Shown in pieces: positions 49,504 to 59,765 of a DNA stretch of 64,000 nucleotides; positions within the stretch are counted from its first letter, which is position 1, and every line of letters starts with the position of its first letter. Below the pieces are notes generated by a model, which saw only the letters and a list, made by a program, of their open reading frames with translations, did not search any database and was not told the DNA's origin. Made by a program: the position numbers and the translations under genes. Source of the DNA: an uncultured Pelagibacteraceae bacterium (GTDB lineage: Bacteria; Pseudomonadota; Alphaproteobacteria; Pelagibacterales; Pelagibacteraceae); NCBI GenBank assembly GCA_902601315.1, contig CACKMS010000002.1, positions 82,763 to 146,762 on the forward strand. The letters run 5' to 3'.

Positions 49504-50319
49504 ATGATTAAACAAGCAATAATACCATTGGCTGGTCAAGGTACTAGATTACTACCTCTGACAAGCGTATTTGCAAAAGAATTATTACCAATTAATGGAA
49601 GACCTGGTGTGGAGTATATTCTGGATGAATGTATTGAAGCAGGTATTAAAGAAATTATTTTTATTATTTCACAAAAAAAACTAATGATTAAAAAATATTT
49701 TTACAGCGATACTTTTTACAAAAATATTATAAAAAAGAAAAAAAATCCAAAAGTTATTGAGGAATATAAAAAAATTCTTAAATATAAAAAAATGATAAAA
49801 TTTGTTTATCAAAATAAACCAAAGGGAACAGGCGACGCTGTTCTCAAAACAAAAAAATATATTAAAGACAAATATTTTTTAATGTTGTTACCTGATGACT
49901 TGATAATGAAATATAATTGCTCAAAATCAATGATTTATGCACACAAGAAACATAAATCATCTGTAATGGCAAGCATGAATGTTGAAAAAAAAACTGTGTC
50001 TAGGTGGGGTATTTATAATTTAAGTAAAAAAGTATCTAAAAATAACTTTCTTATAAAAGAGGTAGTAGAAAAACCATCGATCAAGAATGCACCATCAAAC
50101 AAAGCTGTTATTGGAAGATATATTTTACCAAAGTCTATTTTTAAAAAATTATTACACCAAAAACCTGGTAAAGGTGGTGAAATTCACATAACAGACGCAA
50201 TACAATCTTTAATCAATGAAAATGAAAAATTTATTGCACACAACTTTGCAGGAAAATATTTAGACTGTGGTACAATGAGTGGGTTTATAAAATCTAACAT
50301 TGAAATTGGCAAATTATGA
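49504..50319 (+). CDS. galU: UTP-glucose-1-phosphate uridylyltransferase
   Basis: A 271-residue nucleotidyltransferase. The signature GQGTRLLPLTSVFAKELLPI (11-30) replaces the usual GLGTRFLPATKAIPKEML, a recognisable but divergent form. PKGTGDAVL (about 107-115), LPDDLI and VVEKP near 188 follow. It makes UDP-glucose, which the next gene product oxidises and which could also feed glucosyl transfer. Its stop overlaps ugd by 4 nt. A dTDP-glucose pyrophosphorylase role is less likely given the ugd partner. Confidence 0.88.
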   Translation: MIKQAIIPLAGQGTRLLPLTSVFAKELLPINGRPGVEYILDECIEAGIKEIIFIISQKKLMIKKYFYSDTFYKNIIKKKKNPKVIEEYKKILKYKKMIKFVYQNKPKGTGDAVLKTKKYIKDKYFLMLLPDDLIMKYNCSKSMIYAHKKHKSSVMASMNVEKKTVSRWGIYNLSKKVSKNNFLIKEVVEKPSIKNAPSNKAVIGRYILPKSIFKKLLHQKPGKGGEIHITDAIQSLINENEKFIAHNFAGKYLDCGTMSGFIKSNIEIGKL

Positions 50320-51615
50320 AACTTTGTATGATAGGTACTGGCTATGTTGGCCTTGTAAGCGGAGTATGCTTTTCTGATGTTGGAAATACGGTTTACTGCG
50401 TAGATAAAGATCAGAAAAAAATTGATTTATTAAATAAAGGTATTTTACCAATATTTGAACCAGGTCTTGACGAAATTTTAAAAAAAAATTTTAAACAAAA
50501 AAGATTAATTTTTACAACAAATTTAAAACAAGCAGTAACAAATTCAGATATAATTTTTATTTGTGTTGGCACACCCAGTAAAAAAAATTCAAATACAGCT
50601 AATTTGAAATATGTTCTTAGTGTAGTAAAAGATTTAAAGAAAATAATAAAAAAATATAAGATAATTATAACAAAATCTACTGTACCTTTATCTACTGGAG
50701 ATAAAATTGAGAAAATTTTAATAAATTTAAAAAAAAAAAAATTAGTTGATATTGTATCAAATCCTGAATTTCTAAGAGAGGGTGAGGCAATAAGAGATTT
50801 TATTTATCCTGATAGAATTATTATTGGAACAGACAGCGAGAAAGCTAACAAAACATTAAAATCACTTTATTTACCAATTATTAAGAAAACAAGCAGATAT
50901 TTTAACACTTCAAGAAGAGGAGCAGAACTAATTAAATACGCTTCGAACGCTTTCTTAGCGACAAAAATTTCATTTATCAACGAAATAGCTAATTTATGTG
51001 AAAAAGCAGATGTTGACATTAAAGATATATCTTTAGGCATGGGTTCAGATGAACGAATAGGAAGTAGGTTTTTAAGGGCAGGACCAGCTTATGGAGGATC
51101 ATGTTTTCCAAAAGATACTCGTGCATTGATTGATACTGGCAATAAATTTAAAACTAATTTATCCATTGTTAAAACTGTTGTTAATTCAAATAATAAACGA
51201 AAAACCTTACTAATTAAAAGAGTTGAAAGAATTCTTAAGGGTAATTTAAGTAATAAAATTATTACTTTTTTAGGAGTAACATTTAAACCAAATACTGATG
51301 ATATGCGTGAGGCATCAAGCATACCAATGATCAAATATCTAAATAAAAAAAAATAGTAAAATTAAATATTATGATCCATCAGGTGAAAAAATTGACTTTA
51401 AAGGACTTAAAAATGTTAATTATTGCAGTACGATTTCCTCTGCTTGTTTTAAGGCTGATTTGATTATTCTACACACTGAATGGAATGATTTTAAATTATT
51501 GAATTTTAGGAAATTAACAAAAAAAAAGAAATTCAAAATATACGATATGCGTAATATGTATTCATCTTCGATAATGAAAAAATTAAAAATCGATTATTTT
51601 GGAATTGGAAGATAA
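50316..51615 (+). pseudogene. ugd: UDP-glucose 6-dehydrogenase, frameshifted in an A9 run
   Basis: The first 346 codons hold the NAD-binding domain (GTGYVG at 7-12), the central helix and catalytic Cys263 in GSCFPKDTRAL. Reading stops at TAG 51354-51356, right after nine As (51345-51353). With eight As the frame continues through NSKIKYYDPSGEKIDF to FGIGR and ends at 51615, giving 432 aa, the normal length with the C-terminal UDP-binding domain. The gene may be inactive, mis-sequenced, or rescued by transcriptional slippage on the A-run. It makes UDP-glucuronate from UDP-glucose; galU lies directly upstream. Confidence 0.92.
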
Positions 51616-51616
51616 A

Positions 51617-52078
51617 TTAATTTAATTCAAATATCGCATCAACCTCTACAGCCACACCTAAAGGCAAACTATTAGTACTTACGGCTGCTCTGGTATGCAT
51701 TCCTTTTTCTGAAAAAATTTTCGATATTATGTCAGAGGCACCATTAATAACTTTTGGTTGGTCTGTAAAATCATCTGTTGAATTAACAAATCCAGTTAAT
51801 TTTACGCATTCTTTAATTTTAGATAAATCATTTTCACAAGCTTTTTTTACTTGCGAAACAATACTTAGTGCACACCTTTCTGCAGCTTTGTATCCATCTT
51901 CTACTGTTAAATCTCTTCCAATTTTACCTTTAATAAGTTTACCATCTTTATTAATGGAAATTTGACCCGATATATAAAGTAATTTACCAACTATCTTTGC
52001 TGCAACATATGACCCAACTGGATCAGCTGCATTTGGAAGTTCAAAACCTAGCTTTTTAATTTTATTATCTATAGACAT
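51617..52078 (-). CDS. RidA family protein (YjgF/YER057c/UK114)
   Basis: A 153-residue protein of the RidA superfamily; the longer type with an extended N-terminus (LGFELPNAADPVGSYVAAK). The VKLTGFVNSTDDF and HTRAAVSTNSLPLGVAVEVDAIFEL segments are typical, including the arginine that binds imine/enamine carboxylates. Relatives hydrolyse reactive 2-aminoacrylate; substrate here is unconfirmed. It starts at the base after the topA stop. Confidence 0.88.
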   Translation of the reverse strand: MSIDNKIKKLGFELPNAADPVGSYVAAKIVGKLLYISGQISINKDGKLIKGKIGRDLTVEDGYKAAERCALSIVSQVKKACENDLSKIKECVKLTGFVNSTDDFTDQPKVINGASDIISKIFSEKGMHTRAAVSTNSLPLGVAVEVDAIFELN

Positions 52079-54634
52079 TTATTTTTTTCTCTTTTTATTT
52101 TTATCGTATTCTTTTCTTTTCTCAATTAAAATCAAAGCTTCTTCCATAGTTAATTCTGTTGGATCTTTTTCTTCAGGTATCGTTGCATTTAAGGACTTGT
52201 ATTTTATATAAGGTCCATACTGGCCTTTCATTATTCTAACAGGCTTCTTGTCTTCAGGATGTTCTCCTAAATCTTTAATTAATGCAGAGGATATTCTTCC
52301 TGGCTTTGCTTCAGCTATTAATGTTATTGCTCTATTTAAACCAATTGAAAATAATTCATCTACATTTTCCAATCTAGCTGACTTATTTTCACACTTTAAG
52401 TATGGACCAAATCTTCCAACATTAAGTGTAATGTCATTATCGCTTTCAGGATTTTTCCCTAAAGAAATAGGTAATGAGCAAAGAAATTTAGCTTTATCTA
52501 AGTCTATAACTTTATAGTCAATTCCTTTTGGTATTGATACATTTTTTATATTATCATCTTTCTTTTTAAATTTTTTTCTTTTTTTAATTTTATTTTCTTC
52601 ATCAATTATTTCTTTTTCAAATTGCAAATAAGGTCCAAATCTTCCATTTTTTAAAAAAATGTCTTTGCCAAAATCATTTTGGCCTATTAACTTTGGCTCA
52701 GCTAGTGTTAGTTGTTGTGCTGCTTTTGATTTAGATAATGGTCTCGTAAACTTGCATTCAGGATAATTTGAACATCCTATAAATGCTCCACCTCTAAAAC
52801 TGTTTTTTAGACTTAGTTGACCTTGGTTGCAAAGTTGACATTTTCTGTCAATTTTACCTTCTTTGTCGACTTCAAAAATTAAACTCCCAAGACTTTCATT
52901 TAGAAGATCTAAAACTTCTCTTGTTCTTTTTTCCTTCACATTTGTAACATTTAAATTAAAGTCTTTCCAAAATTGTTCTAAAACTTTGATCCAATTTTCT
53001 TTACCAGAGGTTATATCATCAAGTTGATCTTCTAATTTAGCTGTAAAATCGTAATCAACATATTTTGTAAAAAGTTTCTCTAAAAAAGCTGATAATAATT
53101 TACCTCTATCAGTAGGAAAAAATCTTTTGTTTTCAATATCGGCATAGCCTCTATTAGCTATTACAGAAATTATGCTTGCATACGTAGAAGGTCTTCCTAT
53201 TCCTAATTCCTCAAGTTTTTTAACCAAGCTTGCCTCAGAATATCTTGGTGGTGGTTGTGTAAAATGCTGTTCATCAATAAATTCGTTTATATTTACATTT
53301 CCTTTTTCTACATCAGGTAAAATTTTCTCATTTTCATTTTCATCTTCAACATTTATTAATTTTAAATATCCATCAAATTTTAAAACGGATCCACTTGCTT
53401 TAAAAATATTTTTTGTGTCTTTTGAAGTAATTGTAATTGTTTTTCTGTCAAATTTAGCTGACTTCATTTGAGAAGATAATGCTCTTGACCAAATCAAATT
53501 ATAAAGTTTATATTGATCTGAACTTAAATACTTTTTTAAACTTTCTGGATTTCTTGATATTTCTGTTGGTCTAATTGCTTCATGAGCTTCCTGTGCGTTT
53601 TTCGCTTTTTTTCCAGAATAATTCAATGATGATTGAGGTAGATAATTCTTTCCAAAATTATCACTTATATAGTTTCTAAATGTTTCAATAGCATCTTTTG
53701 AAATATTAGTTCCATCTGTCCTCATGTAAGTAATCAAACCTACAGTATCTCCCTCAATGTCAATTCCTTGATATAATCGCTGCGCTATTTGCATAGTACG
53801 TGAAGCACCAAAACCAAGTTTACTAGATGCGGTTTGCTGTAATGTAGATGTTGTAAACGGACCAGATGGGTTTCTTGTATAAATTTTTGAACTAATATCA
53901 GAGACTTGATACTCTTTTTTTTTTATTTCATTTACTGCCTTATTAACATCGTCTTTTGATTTGAATGTAAATTTTTCTATTTTCTTACCATTCAATTCAT
54001 TTAAATTTGATGTTATTTTAGATTTATTTTTGTCTTCAAAAATAATATTTAAAGTCCAAAACTCATCTGGCTTAAATATCTCAATTTCATGTTCTCTTTC
54101 AGTCAGTAATCTTAATGCTACAGATTGGACTCTACCTGCAGACTTCGAACCAGGTAATTTGGTCCATAATATTGGAGATATATTGAAACCAACAAGATAA
54201 TCTAAAGCTCTTCTTGCCATGTAGGCATCTACTAGTTGCGATTCAATTTGTCTTGGATTGTCTATACCAGATGTAACAGCTTTCTTTGTAATTTCATTAA
54301 AAACAACTCTTTCCACTTTTTTATCTTTTAAAAGTTTTTTTTCTTCTAAAAATTCTCTTACATGCCAAGCTATTGCTTCACCCTCACGATCGGGATCGGT
54401 TGCAAGAATAATTTTGGAAGAATTTTTTGCTGAGTCTGTTATTTCTTTAAGATATTTTTTTGAAAAACTATCAATTTCCCAAATCATTTTAAAATCATTT
54501 TCTGGATCTACAGATCCATTTTTTGAAGGAAGGTCTCTTATATGACCATAACTAGCTAAAACAGTATAATCAGAACCTAAATATTTGTTAATAGTTTTTG
54601 CTTTTGCAGGACTTTCAACAATCACAAGATTCAT
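52079..54634 (-). CDS. topA: DNA topoisomerase I
   Basis: An 851-residue type IA topoisomerase. The Toprim domain starts VIVESPAKAKTI (4-15) and has TDPDREGEAIAW (79-90). Tyr303 in LITYMRTDG is the active-site tyrosine. A C4 zinc finger (CQLCNQGQ to GCSNYPEC, about 630-660) follows, then several GRFGPYL-type topoisomerase C-terminal repeats. It relaxes negative supercoils. ridA follows downstream without a gap. Confidence 0.97.
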   Translation of the reverse strand: MNLVIVESPAKAKTINKYLGSDYTVLASYGHIRDLPSKNGSVDPENDFKMIWEIDSFSKKYLKEITDSAKNSSKIILATDPDREGEAIAWHVREFLEEKKLLKDKKVERVVFNEITKKAVTSGIDNPRQIESQLVDAYMARRALDYLVGFNISPILWTKLPGSKSAGRVQSVALRLLTEREHEIEIFKPDEFWTLNIIFEDKNKSKITSNLNELNGKKIEKFTFKSKDDVNKAVNEIKKKEYQVSDISSKIYTRNPSGPFTTSTLQQTASSKLGFGASRTMQIAQRLYQGIDIEGDTVGLITYMRTDGTNISKDAIETFRNYISDNFGKNYLPQSSLNYSGKKAKNAQEAHEAIRPTEISRNPESLKKYLSSDQYKLYNLIWSRALSSQMKSAKFDRKTITITSKDTKNIFKASGSVLKFDGYLKLINVEDENENEKILPDVEKGNVNINEFIDEQHFTQPPPRYSEASLVKKLEELGIGRPSTYASIISVIANRGYADIENKRFFPTDRGKLLSAFLEKLFTKYVDYDFTAKLEDQLDDITSGKENWIKVLEQFWKDFNLNVTNVKEKRTREVLDLLNESLGSLIFEVDKEGKIDRKCQLCNQGQLSLKNSFRGGAFIGCSNYPECKFTRPLSKSKAAQQLTLAEPKLIGQNDFGKDIFLKNGRFGPYLQFEKEIIDEENKIKKRKKFKKKDDNIKNVSIPKGIDYKVIDLDKAKFLCSLPISLGKNPESDNDITLNVGRFGPYLKCENKSARLENVDELFSIGLNRAITLIAEAKPGRISSALIKDLGEHPEDKKPVRIMKGQYGPYIKYKSLNATIPEEKDPTELTMEEALILIEKRKEYDKNKKRKK

Positions 54635-54671
54635 TATTCCACAAACTACTCATAGTAATAGTCGTGTCAAA

Positions 54672-55247
54672 TTAATAAATTTTTGTCTTAGTTTCTTGTT
54701 TATTTATAAGGCGTTTAATATTTTCTCTATGGGTATAAAAAATTAGAACAAACATAATTATAAAAAAAATAATATTATTTCCACTAACATAAAAAATATA
54801 AATTGGTACAGACAAGGATCCTAATATTGAAGAAAGTGAAGAATATTTAGATATAAAATATGTAATAATCCAAACTAAACCAAAAATAATTCCAAATAAA
54901 AAATTTATTGAAAAAAGTATTCCAACATATGTTGCTACTCCTTTTCCACCTTTAAATTTCAACCAAATTGGAAATAGATGTCCTAAAAATGCACATAAGG
55001 AAGCTATATATATAAAATTTGGATAATTAAATTTTACAAAAATAACTGGTAATATAGCTTTTGAGATATCTAATATAAGTGTTGCATATCCTATTACCTT
55101 ATTTCCACCTCTTAATACATTTGTTGCTCCAATATTACCAGACCCTATATCTCTAATATCTTTTTTTAAAAAAATTTTAGTTAATAAAAAACCAAAGGGA
55201 ATGGATCCTAATAAATATGAAAGCAATGCAACTAAATAGTAATCCAT
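54672..55247 (-). CDS. plsY: Acyl-phosphate glycerol-3-phosphate acyltransferase PlsY
   Basis: A 191-residue inner-membrane acyltransferase that makes lysophosphatidate. Motifs GSIPFGFLL (about 14-22), SGNIGATNVLR (36-46) and KFKGGKGVATYVG (97-109) are all intact. It overlaps the pyrC' stop by 1 nt. In many alphaproteobacteria dprA lies between plsY and topA; here only 37 bp separate them. Confidence 0.95.
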   Translation of the reverse strand: MDYYLVALLSYLLGSIPFGFLLTKIFLKKDIRDIGSGNIGATNVLRGGNKVIGYATLILDISKAILPVIFVKFNYPNFIYIASLCAFLGHLFPIWLKFKGGKGVATYVGILFSINFLFGIIFGLVWIITYFISKYSSLSSILGSLSVPIYIFYVSGNNIIFFIIMFVLIFYTHRENIKRLINKQETKTKIY

Positions 55248-56536
55248 TAGTTTAATTTAAATAATTCTTCACCTTTAACAAATGTGTTTGTAACTTTCCC
55301 TTGAAGTTTTTTATTTTCAATCGATGTATTTTTCGATTTTGAGAGTAAGTTTTCCTGTTTTACTATCCATGGTTTATAAATATCAACAATACAAAAATCT
55401 GCGTCATTTCCTACGCTTAAATTTCCTTTATTGATTTTTAAAATTTTTGCAGGATTTGATGTTAGGGCCTTAATAATTGTCTCAAGTTTTAACGATCCAT
55501 TATGATATAATTCTAAACTTAAAGATAAAAGTGTTTCAATACCTGATGCTCCTGTTGCTGCTTGAGCAAATGTAAGTCTTTTTTGCTCCTCATCTTCAGG
55601 TTTATGGTCTGAGACAATCACATCAATAGTTTCATCTTTCAATCCTTGTACCAAACTAATTCTATCCTCTTCCGTACGTAATGGAGGAGATAATTTTAAA
55701 AAAGTTCTAAAGTCCCCAATATCATTTTCGTTTAATGATAAATTATTAATCGATACTCCACATGTAAATTTTAAATTATTTTTTTTATTTTTTATAAGTT
55801 CTACAGATCTACCAGATGAGATTTGTGAAATATGATACCTGCAATTTATATAATTTAATAATGCAAGATCTCTATCAATTATTATAAATTCTGCCATTTC
55901 AGGAATTCCTTGAAGGCCTAATTTAGTTGCAATAATACCTTCGTTGATCATTCCATCTTTTGCTAGTTCATAGTCCTCAGCATGTTGCATAATTAAAGTA
56001 TCTAAATCACTAGCAGAATTCATTATTCTATTCATTACTCTGGTATTTTGTATTGTTTTTGTACCATCCGTAAAACCAATTATTCCTTTACTTTGTAGTA
56101 ATCCAAATTCTGTCATATTGGTACCTTCTGTGCCTTTCGTTAATGACGCTGTTGGATATATGTTAATTTTCGATTTGTCTCTTCCACGTCTTTTTAAAAA
56201 ATCAACTATAGATACATTATCAATAATTGGATCAGTATTTGGCATTGTTACAACAGAGGTTACACCTCCTGATAATGCTGCATTACTTAAAGTTCTAAAA
56301 TTCTCCTTGTATTCAAAACCAGGTTCACCAACAAAAACCCTCATATCAACTAACCCTGGAAATATATATTTTCCTTTTAGGTCAATTACTTTTTCACGGG
56401 AAGGAATATTATTTGTATTCACTTTTTTGCCTACTGCCTCTAATTGACCTTTATCACCAATAATTAATCCTCCAATTTCATTAATTGAATTGTGTGGATC
56501 TATAATATTGCCATTAATAAAGTACTGTTTTTTCAT
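55247..56536 (-). CDS. pyrC: Dihydroorotase-like protein PyrC', probably non-catalytic
   Basis: A 429-residue amidohydrolase-fold protein of the type I dihydroorotase group. The metal-binding H-x-H after GLVDM is replaced by R66-V67-F68, and the later metal histidine of the HVS motif is Gln238 in YHISQIS; the DHAP motif reads DHKPED (310-315). Only His185 in QHAED and a few others remain. This pattern fits PyrC' (PyrX) proteins, which lack activity but assemble with aspartate carbamoyltransferase. Overlap of 1 nt with pyrB supports that. A catalytic dihydroorotase should exist elsewhere in the genome. Confidence 0.88.
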   Translation of the reverse strand: MKKQYFINGNIIDPHNSINEIGGLIIGDKGQLEAVGKKVNTNNIPSREKVIDLKGKYIFPGLVDMRVFVGEPGFEYKENFRTLSNAALSGGVTSVVTMPNTDPIIDNVSIVDFLKRRGRDKSKINIYPTASLTKGTEGTNMTEFGLLQSKGIIGFTDGTKTIQNTRVMNRIMNSASDLDTLIMQHAEDYELAKDGMINEGIIATKLGLQGIPEMAEFIIIDRDLALLNYINCRYHISQISSGRSVELIKNKKNNLKFTCGVSINNLSLNENDIGDFRTFLKLSPPLRTEEDRISLVQGLKDETIDVIVSDHKPEDEEQKRLTFAQAATGASGIETLLSLSLELYHNGSLKLETIIKALTSNPAKILKINKGNLSVGNDADFCIVDIYKPWIVKQENLLSKSKNTSIENKKLQGKVTNTFVKGEELFKLN

Positions 56537-57474
56537 TATTCACAAAAAATTTTCAAACATGCCATTCTAATAGCTACACCTAATTCAACTTGCTCTTTTA
56601 CAACACTCATATTTGTGTCATCAGCTAACTTTGTGTCAATTTCAATTCCTCTATTCATTGGTCCTGGATGCATAATGATACAATCTTCTTTAGCATATCT
56701 AAGTTTGTCAGGTGTTAAACCATAGTATTCATAATATTCTCTGTTGGAGGAAAGAAAGGAACTTGTCATTCTTTCATTTTGTAATCTCAACATCATTACA
56801 ATGTCACAATCCTTTACTCCTTTTTTCATATCTGAAAATATATTTACCCCAAATTTTTCAATTTCTTTTGGCATAAGATTTGAGGGTGCAACTATGTTAA
56901 CTTCGGCACCCAGCATATTTAAAAGATAAATATTTGATCTAGCTACTCTTGAGTGTTGAATGTCACCACAAATTGCAATTTTTAAACCTTGAATTTTCTT
57001 TTTTCTATTAATAATTGTTAGTGCATCTAATAATGCTTGTGTTGGATGTTCTCTTCGTCCATCTCCTGCATTTAAAACTGCACAATTTACCTTTTGAGAA
57101 AGCAGGTTACATGCACCTGAGTCTTGATGTCTTATAACTATTATATCAGGATGCATAGCATTTAAGGTCATTGCAGTATCTATTAATGTTTCACCCTTTT
57201 TAATTGCTGAATTTGTAATGTTCATTGACATTACGTCAGCACCTAATCGTTTTCCTGCTAATTCAAAAGAGCTTTGTGTTCTTGTTGATGGTTCAAAAAA
57301 AAGATTAATTTGGGTTTTACCCTTTAAAATATCTAATTTTTTATTTTTACTTTTGTTTAAATTAATGAAGCTGCTAGCTTCCTCTAATATGAGATTGATA
57401 TCAGAAATAGATAAATCCTGAATTCCTAGTAAATTTTTTTGAGAAATTTTAACAGCTTTTGATTTGCTTGCCAT
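56536..57474 (-). CDS. pyrB: Aspartate carbamoyltransferase catalytic chain
   Basis: A transferase of about 312 residues that makes carbamoyl aspartate, the first committed pyrimidine step. EPSTRTQ (about 61-67 from this start) binds carbamoyl phosphate, HPTQALLD binds aspartate, and the C-terminal [12 protein letters not shown] is conserved. I use the ATG at 57474; a TTG at 57483 would add three residues. No pyrI regulatory subunit is nearby; pairing with a PyrC'-like partner is more likely. Confidence 0.95.
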   Translation of the reverse strand: MASKSKAVKISQKNLLGIQDLSISDINLILEEASSFINLNKSKNKKLDILKGKTQINLFFEPSTRTQSSFELAGKRLGADVMSMNITNSAIKKGETLIDTAMTLNAMHPDIIVIRHQDSGACNLLSQKVNCAVLNAGDGRREHPTQALLDALTIINRKKKIQGLKIAICGDIQHSRVARSNIYLLNMLGAEVNIVAPSNLMPKEIEKFGVNIFSDMKKGVKDCDIVMMLRLQNERMTSSFLSSNREYYEYYGLTPDKLRYAKEDCIIMHPGPMNRGIEIDTKLADDTNMSVVKEQVELGVAIRMACLKIFCE

Positions 57475-57516
57475 TAAAACCAACTCTATAGCTATATATT
57501 ATAAACAATGCAAGCA

Positions 57517-57972
57517 CTAATTATTCAAAAAATCAATAGCACCCTGTAGTATAAAAGTTGCTGCATTTTGATCGATATTTTTTTCTCTTTTGCTTACATT
57601 AACATCCAATTGACTAGTAATATTAAAAGCCCCTACAGTAGATAATCTTTCATCCCATAAGCAAATATCAACATTTATAGATTTTGAAATATTTTTTGAA
57701 ATATCGTTCACTGATTGAGACGCTTTTCCATAGGATCCATCCATGTTTAAAGGATTTCCAATAATAATACCTTTAATGTTGTTTTCTTTAATTATTGCTT
57801 CTAAATTTGATATCAAATAATTAATTCCCCTATTTTCTATGGTTGTAAAAGGGGTTGCTATTTTTTGATATTCATCACATATAGAAACACCTATTCTTTT
57901 TGATCCTAAATCTAAGCCAATCAATCTTGTTTTAACACTTTGTTTGTTTTTTAGTTCTTCAATAGTGATCAT
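57517..57972 (-). CDS. ruvX: Putative pre-16S rRNA nuclease / Holliday junction resolvase-like RuvX (YqgF)
   Basis: A 151-residue RNase H-fold protein. GLDLGSKRIGVSI (about 19-31) carries the first acidic residue, and LWDERLST (about 104-111) the second. YqgF proteins help mature the 16S rRNA 5' end. It lies upstream of pyrB in the same direction and diverges from gatC across 51 bp. The start is not certain, since the family core begins near residue 16. Confidence 0.9.
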   Translation of the reverse strand: MITIEELKNKQSVKTRLIGLDLGSKRIGVSICDEYQKIATPFTTIENRGINYLISNLEAIIKENNIKGIIIGNPLNMDGSYGKASQSVNDISKNISKSINVDICLWDERLSTVGAFNITSQLDVNVSKREKNIDQNAATFILQGAIDFLNN

Positions 57973-58023
57973 ATTGTATAATTTTTACTTAAATGATACT
58001 TTGCAGCAAATTTTTATTACCAT

Positions 58024-58311
58024 ATGACAATAGATCTTAAAACTGTAAAACATATATCTAAGTTAGCCAGAATTTCTACAGATGAGAAAAAAGCCAATAA
58101 ACTAGCTAACGATTTAAATTCTATTTTTAAATTCATTGAGGCATTAAATGAGATTGATACAGAAAAAGTTGAACCTTTGACATCGGTTGCAAACACAAAA
58201 TTAAGGCTCAGAGAAGACAAGTTTGAAGCTAATAATATAAGAGATAAAATACTAAAAAACTCTCCTGATGAAAACAAAGATTATTTTGTAGTGCCAAAGG
58301 TTGTTGAATAA
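58024..58311 (+). CDS. gatC: Aspartyl/glutamyl-tRNA amidotransferase subunit C
   Basis: A 95-residue GatC. VKHISKLARISTDEKKA near the start and the C-terminal RLREDKF and VPKVVE are typical. It stabilises GatAB, which converts Glu-tRNA(Gln) and Asp-tRNA(Asn) to the amidated forms. It overlaps gatA by 1 nt. Confidence 0.96.
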   Translation: MTIDLKTVKHISKLARISTDEKKANKLANDLNSIFKFIEALNEIDTEKVEPLTSVANTKLRLREDKFEANNIRDKILKNSPDENKDYFVVPKVVE

Positions 58312-59765
58312 TGTCTGATATTACAAAACTATCTTTAAATGAATTAATACAAAATATAAGAAATAAAAAATTATCCTCAAAAGAAATAACAAATTCATTT
58401 ATTGAAAGATCGGAAAAATCAAAAAAATTAAATACTTATGTCACAGATAATTTTTCAAGTGCTTTAGAAGCTGCAAAAATATTTGACGAAAAACCTAATA
58501 TGGATTTAAAACTTCCTGGCATACCAATAGCGGTAAAAGATTTATTTTGCACTAATGGAGTAAGAACGACGGCAGGAAGTAAGATTTTAAACAATTTTAT
58601 TCCACCTTACGAATCTACAGTGACGCAAAGCATGTGGGATGAGGGCGCAATTTTGTTAGGTAAATTAAATTGTGATGAGTTTGCAATGGGTTCTTCTAAC
58701 GAAACTAGTTTTTTTGGAAATGTACAAAATCCAATTGGTGAAAATCTTGTGCCAGGTGGCTCATCAGGTGGTTCATCAGCAGCTCTTGCTGCAAATCTTA
58801 CCCCAGTTACAATTGGAACCGACACAGGAGGATCAATTCGACAACCTGCATCTTTTACTGGTACAGTTGGTTTAAAACCAACTTATGGAAGTTGCTCTAG
58901 ATACGGTATTGTAGCATTTGCATCTTCTTTAGACCAAGCTGGTCCAATGAGTCAGAATGTTAAAGATGCTGCATTATTATTAGAAGTTATCTCAAAATTT
59001 GATAACAAAGACTCAACATCCATAGATTTTAAAAGAAATAAATATTCATCTCAGCTTTCGAATAACATTAAAGGACTAAAAATAGGTATCCCCAATGAAT
59101 ATAGAGTTGAAGGTATGCCTAAAGAAATCGAAGATCTTTGGAAAACAGGTATTGAAATTATAAAAGATTGTGGTGCAGAAATTGTTGATATTTCTCTACC
59201 TAATACAAAGTATGCATTGCCGACTTATTATATAGTTGCACCAGCTGAGGCTTCCTCAAATTTGGCAAGATATGATGGAGTAAAATATGGTTTTAGATCT
59301 GAAGGTGAAAACTTGATTGATATGTATGAAAAAACAAGATCCAAAGGTTTTGGAGAAGAAGTTAAAAGAAGAATTTTAATTGGTACCTATGTATTATCAT
59401 CAGGTTATTACGATGCATATTACCTAAAGGCACAAAAAGTAAGACAACTTATTAAAAAAGATTTTGATAATGTTTATAATAACGTTGATGCTATATTAAC
59501 ACCTTCAACGCCAAGCTCTGCATTTAAAATTGGTGAAAAAACTGATGATCCAGTCTCAATGTATTTGAATGATATTTTTACTGTACCTGTAAATCTAGCT
59601 GGATTACCTGGTATTTCTATACCCGCAGGAATAGACAATAAAGGGTTCCCATTAGGACTTCAAATAATAGGCAAACCCTTTGATGAACAAACAATATTAA
59701 ATATTGCCTATTCAATGGAAGAAAAGATTAATTTTAAGAATAATATAACTGATTGGTGGATGTGA
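58311..59765 (+). CDS. gatA: Aspartyl/glutamyl-tRNA amidotransferase subunit A
   Basis: A 484-residue amidase that frees ammonia from glutamine for GatB. The Ser-cisSer-Lys triad can be placed at Lys76 (AVKDLF), Ser151 (GGSSGGSS) and Ser175 ([12 protein letters not shown]). Length is normal. The TGA overlaps the gatB ATG as TGATG. Confidence 0.97.
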   Translation: MSDITKLSLNELIQNIRNKKLSSKEITNSFIERSEKSKKLNTYVTDNFSSALEAAKIFDEKPNMDLKLPGIPIAVKDLFCTNGVRTTAGSKILNNFIPPYESTVTQSMWDEGAILLGKLNCDEFAMGSSNETSFFGNVQNPIGENLVPGGSSGGSSAALAANLTPVTIGTDTGGSIRQPASFTGTVGLKPTYGSCSRYGIVAFASSLDQAGPMSQNVKDAALLLEVISKFDNKDSTSIDFKRNKYSSQLSNNIKGLKIGIPNEYRVEGMPKEIEDLWKTGIEIIKDCGAEIVDISLPNTKYALPTYYIVAPAEASSNLARYDGVKYGFRSEGENLIDMYEKTRSKGFGEEVKRRILIGTYVLSSGYYDAYYLKAQKVRQLIKKDFDNVYNNVDAILTPSTPSSAFKIGEKTDDPVSMYLNDIFTVPVNLAGLPGISIPAGIDNKGFPLGLQIIGKPFDEQTILNIAYSMEEKINFKNNITDWWM

